From NCBI GenBank assembly GCA_938008575.1, contig CALLKB010000144.1:1-5165 (forward strand): a DNA stretch of 5,165 bases, in the 5' to 3' direction. A model generated the notes under the pieces. That model had not been told where the DNA came from. It worked only from the letters and a program-made list of their open reading frames with translations, and made no database searches. Each line of letters begins with the position of its first letter. Position 1 is the first letter of the stretch. A program made the position numbers and the translations under genes. Below are positions 4,932-5,165 of the stretch, piece by piece. This DNA comes from an uncultured Cytophagaceae bacterium. Lineage in GTDB: Bacteria; Bacteroidota; Bacteroidia; Cytophagales; Spirosomataceae.

Positions 4932-5165
4932 TGGAATTCCCTACTCACCTTGCCGAAGTCCTTGCGCGCATCGACCAATTCGACCCTGTGCATTATGCTC
5001 GATCGCGTAATTTTATCACAGGTGGCGTGTCTTATTTATCCCCCTATTTATCCCGTGGTTTCATCACGGTTCCCCAAGTGGTGAAGCGATTGAAAGATCG
5101 TGGAATCGGATTAGAACAAGCGGAAAAATTCATTCAAGAATTAGCCTGGCGGGAGTTTTACACCC
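4931..5165 (+). CDS. photolyase/cryptochrome FAD-binding-domain protein (partial, N-terminus)
   Basis: The first 78 codons of a protein that begins directly in the FAD-binding helical domain of the DNA photolyase/cryptochrome family. SRNFITGGVSYLSPYLSRGFIT at residues 25-46 corresponds to the photolyase FAD-phosphate-binding stretch (usual form TSxLSPYLxxGxIS), and ELAWREFY at 70-77 to the helix around the flavin site. GTG 4931 overlaps the preceding stop by one base, and an in-frame TAA at 4922-4924 excludes any upstream extension. The N-terminal alpha/beta antenna-binding domain of ordinary photolyases is therefore not part of this protein. Related FAD-domain-only proteins exist in Bacteroidota beside DUF2256 and TIGR03643 genes; light-driven DNA repair or signalling is inferred. 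The C-terminus and its tryptophan chain lie beyond the window. Confidence 0.88.
   Translation, partial: MEFPTHLAEVLARIDQFDPVHYARSRNFITGGVSYLSPYLSRGFITVPQVVKRLKDRGIGLEQAEKFIQELAWREFYT

Noticed and set aside
1..5165. CRISPR array, tRNA, rRNA, insertion sequence or riboswitch
   Set aside because: I saw no spaced direct repeats, cloverleaf-like segments, transposase motifs or long structured leaders; apart from the 3744-3955 stretch, intergenic gaps are under 80 bases.

Overview
The window looks like a chromosomal segment from a member of the Bacteroidota. Three intergenic regions carry a perfect TAnnTTTG box, the -7 element of the Bacteroidota primary sigma factor, just upstream of a start codon. 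Most genes lack a convincing Shine-Dalgarno sequence. The protein families (PaiA-like GNAT, DUF4386, CorA, PhzF, zeta-toxin-like kinase, exported DinB, and a DUF2256/TIGR03643/photolyase-FAD-domain set) fit that group. I cannot name a genus.

Layout. Positions 1-427 (minus strand) hold the N-terminal part of a PaiA-like GNAT acetyltransferase that runs off the left edge. It diverges from a six-helix DUF4386 membrane protein (504-1154). A CorA-type metal transporter (1216-2118) follows behind its own -7 box and is coupled by a 4-base gap to a PhzF-family isomerase (2123-2908).

Next is an AT-rich insert-like segment. It starts with a promoter at 2955-2962, then a 54-residue basic protein (2984-3148) overlapping by 8 bases a 200-residue zeta-toxin/UNAG-kinase-like P-loop protein (3141-3743). 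This is the layout of a toxin-antitoxin pair. Behind it is a candidate 53-residue, very basic protein (3792-3953), 2 bases before an exported DinB-fold protein (3956-4471), whose end is marked by a strong intrinsic terminator (4494-4525).

Directly after the terminator T-tract begins a tightly overlapping cluster: a 45-residue DUF2256 zinc-ribbon-like protein (4526-4663), a TIGR03643-like small protein (about 4638-4931), and the start of a photolyase/cryptochrome FAD-binding-domain protein (4931 to the right edge). An in-frame stop at 4922-4924 shows that the last protein has no N-terminal antenna (alpha/beta) domain fused to it. This conserved but poorly understood photolyase-associated set, and the zeta-like pair with an unrecognised small partner, are the two most interesting systems in the window. 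There is no rRNA, tRNA, CRISPR array or insertion sequence that I can see.
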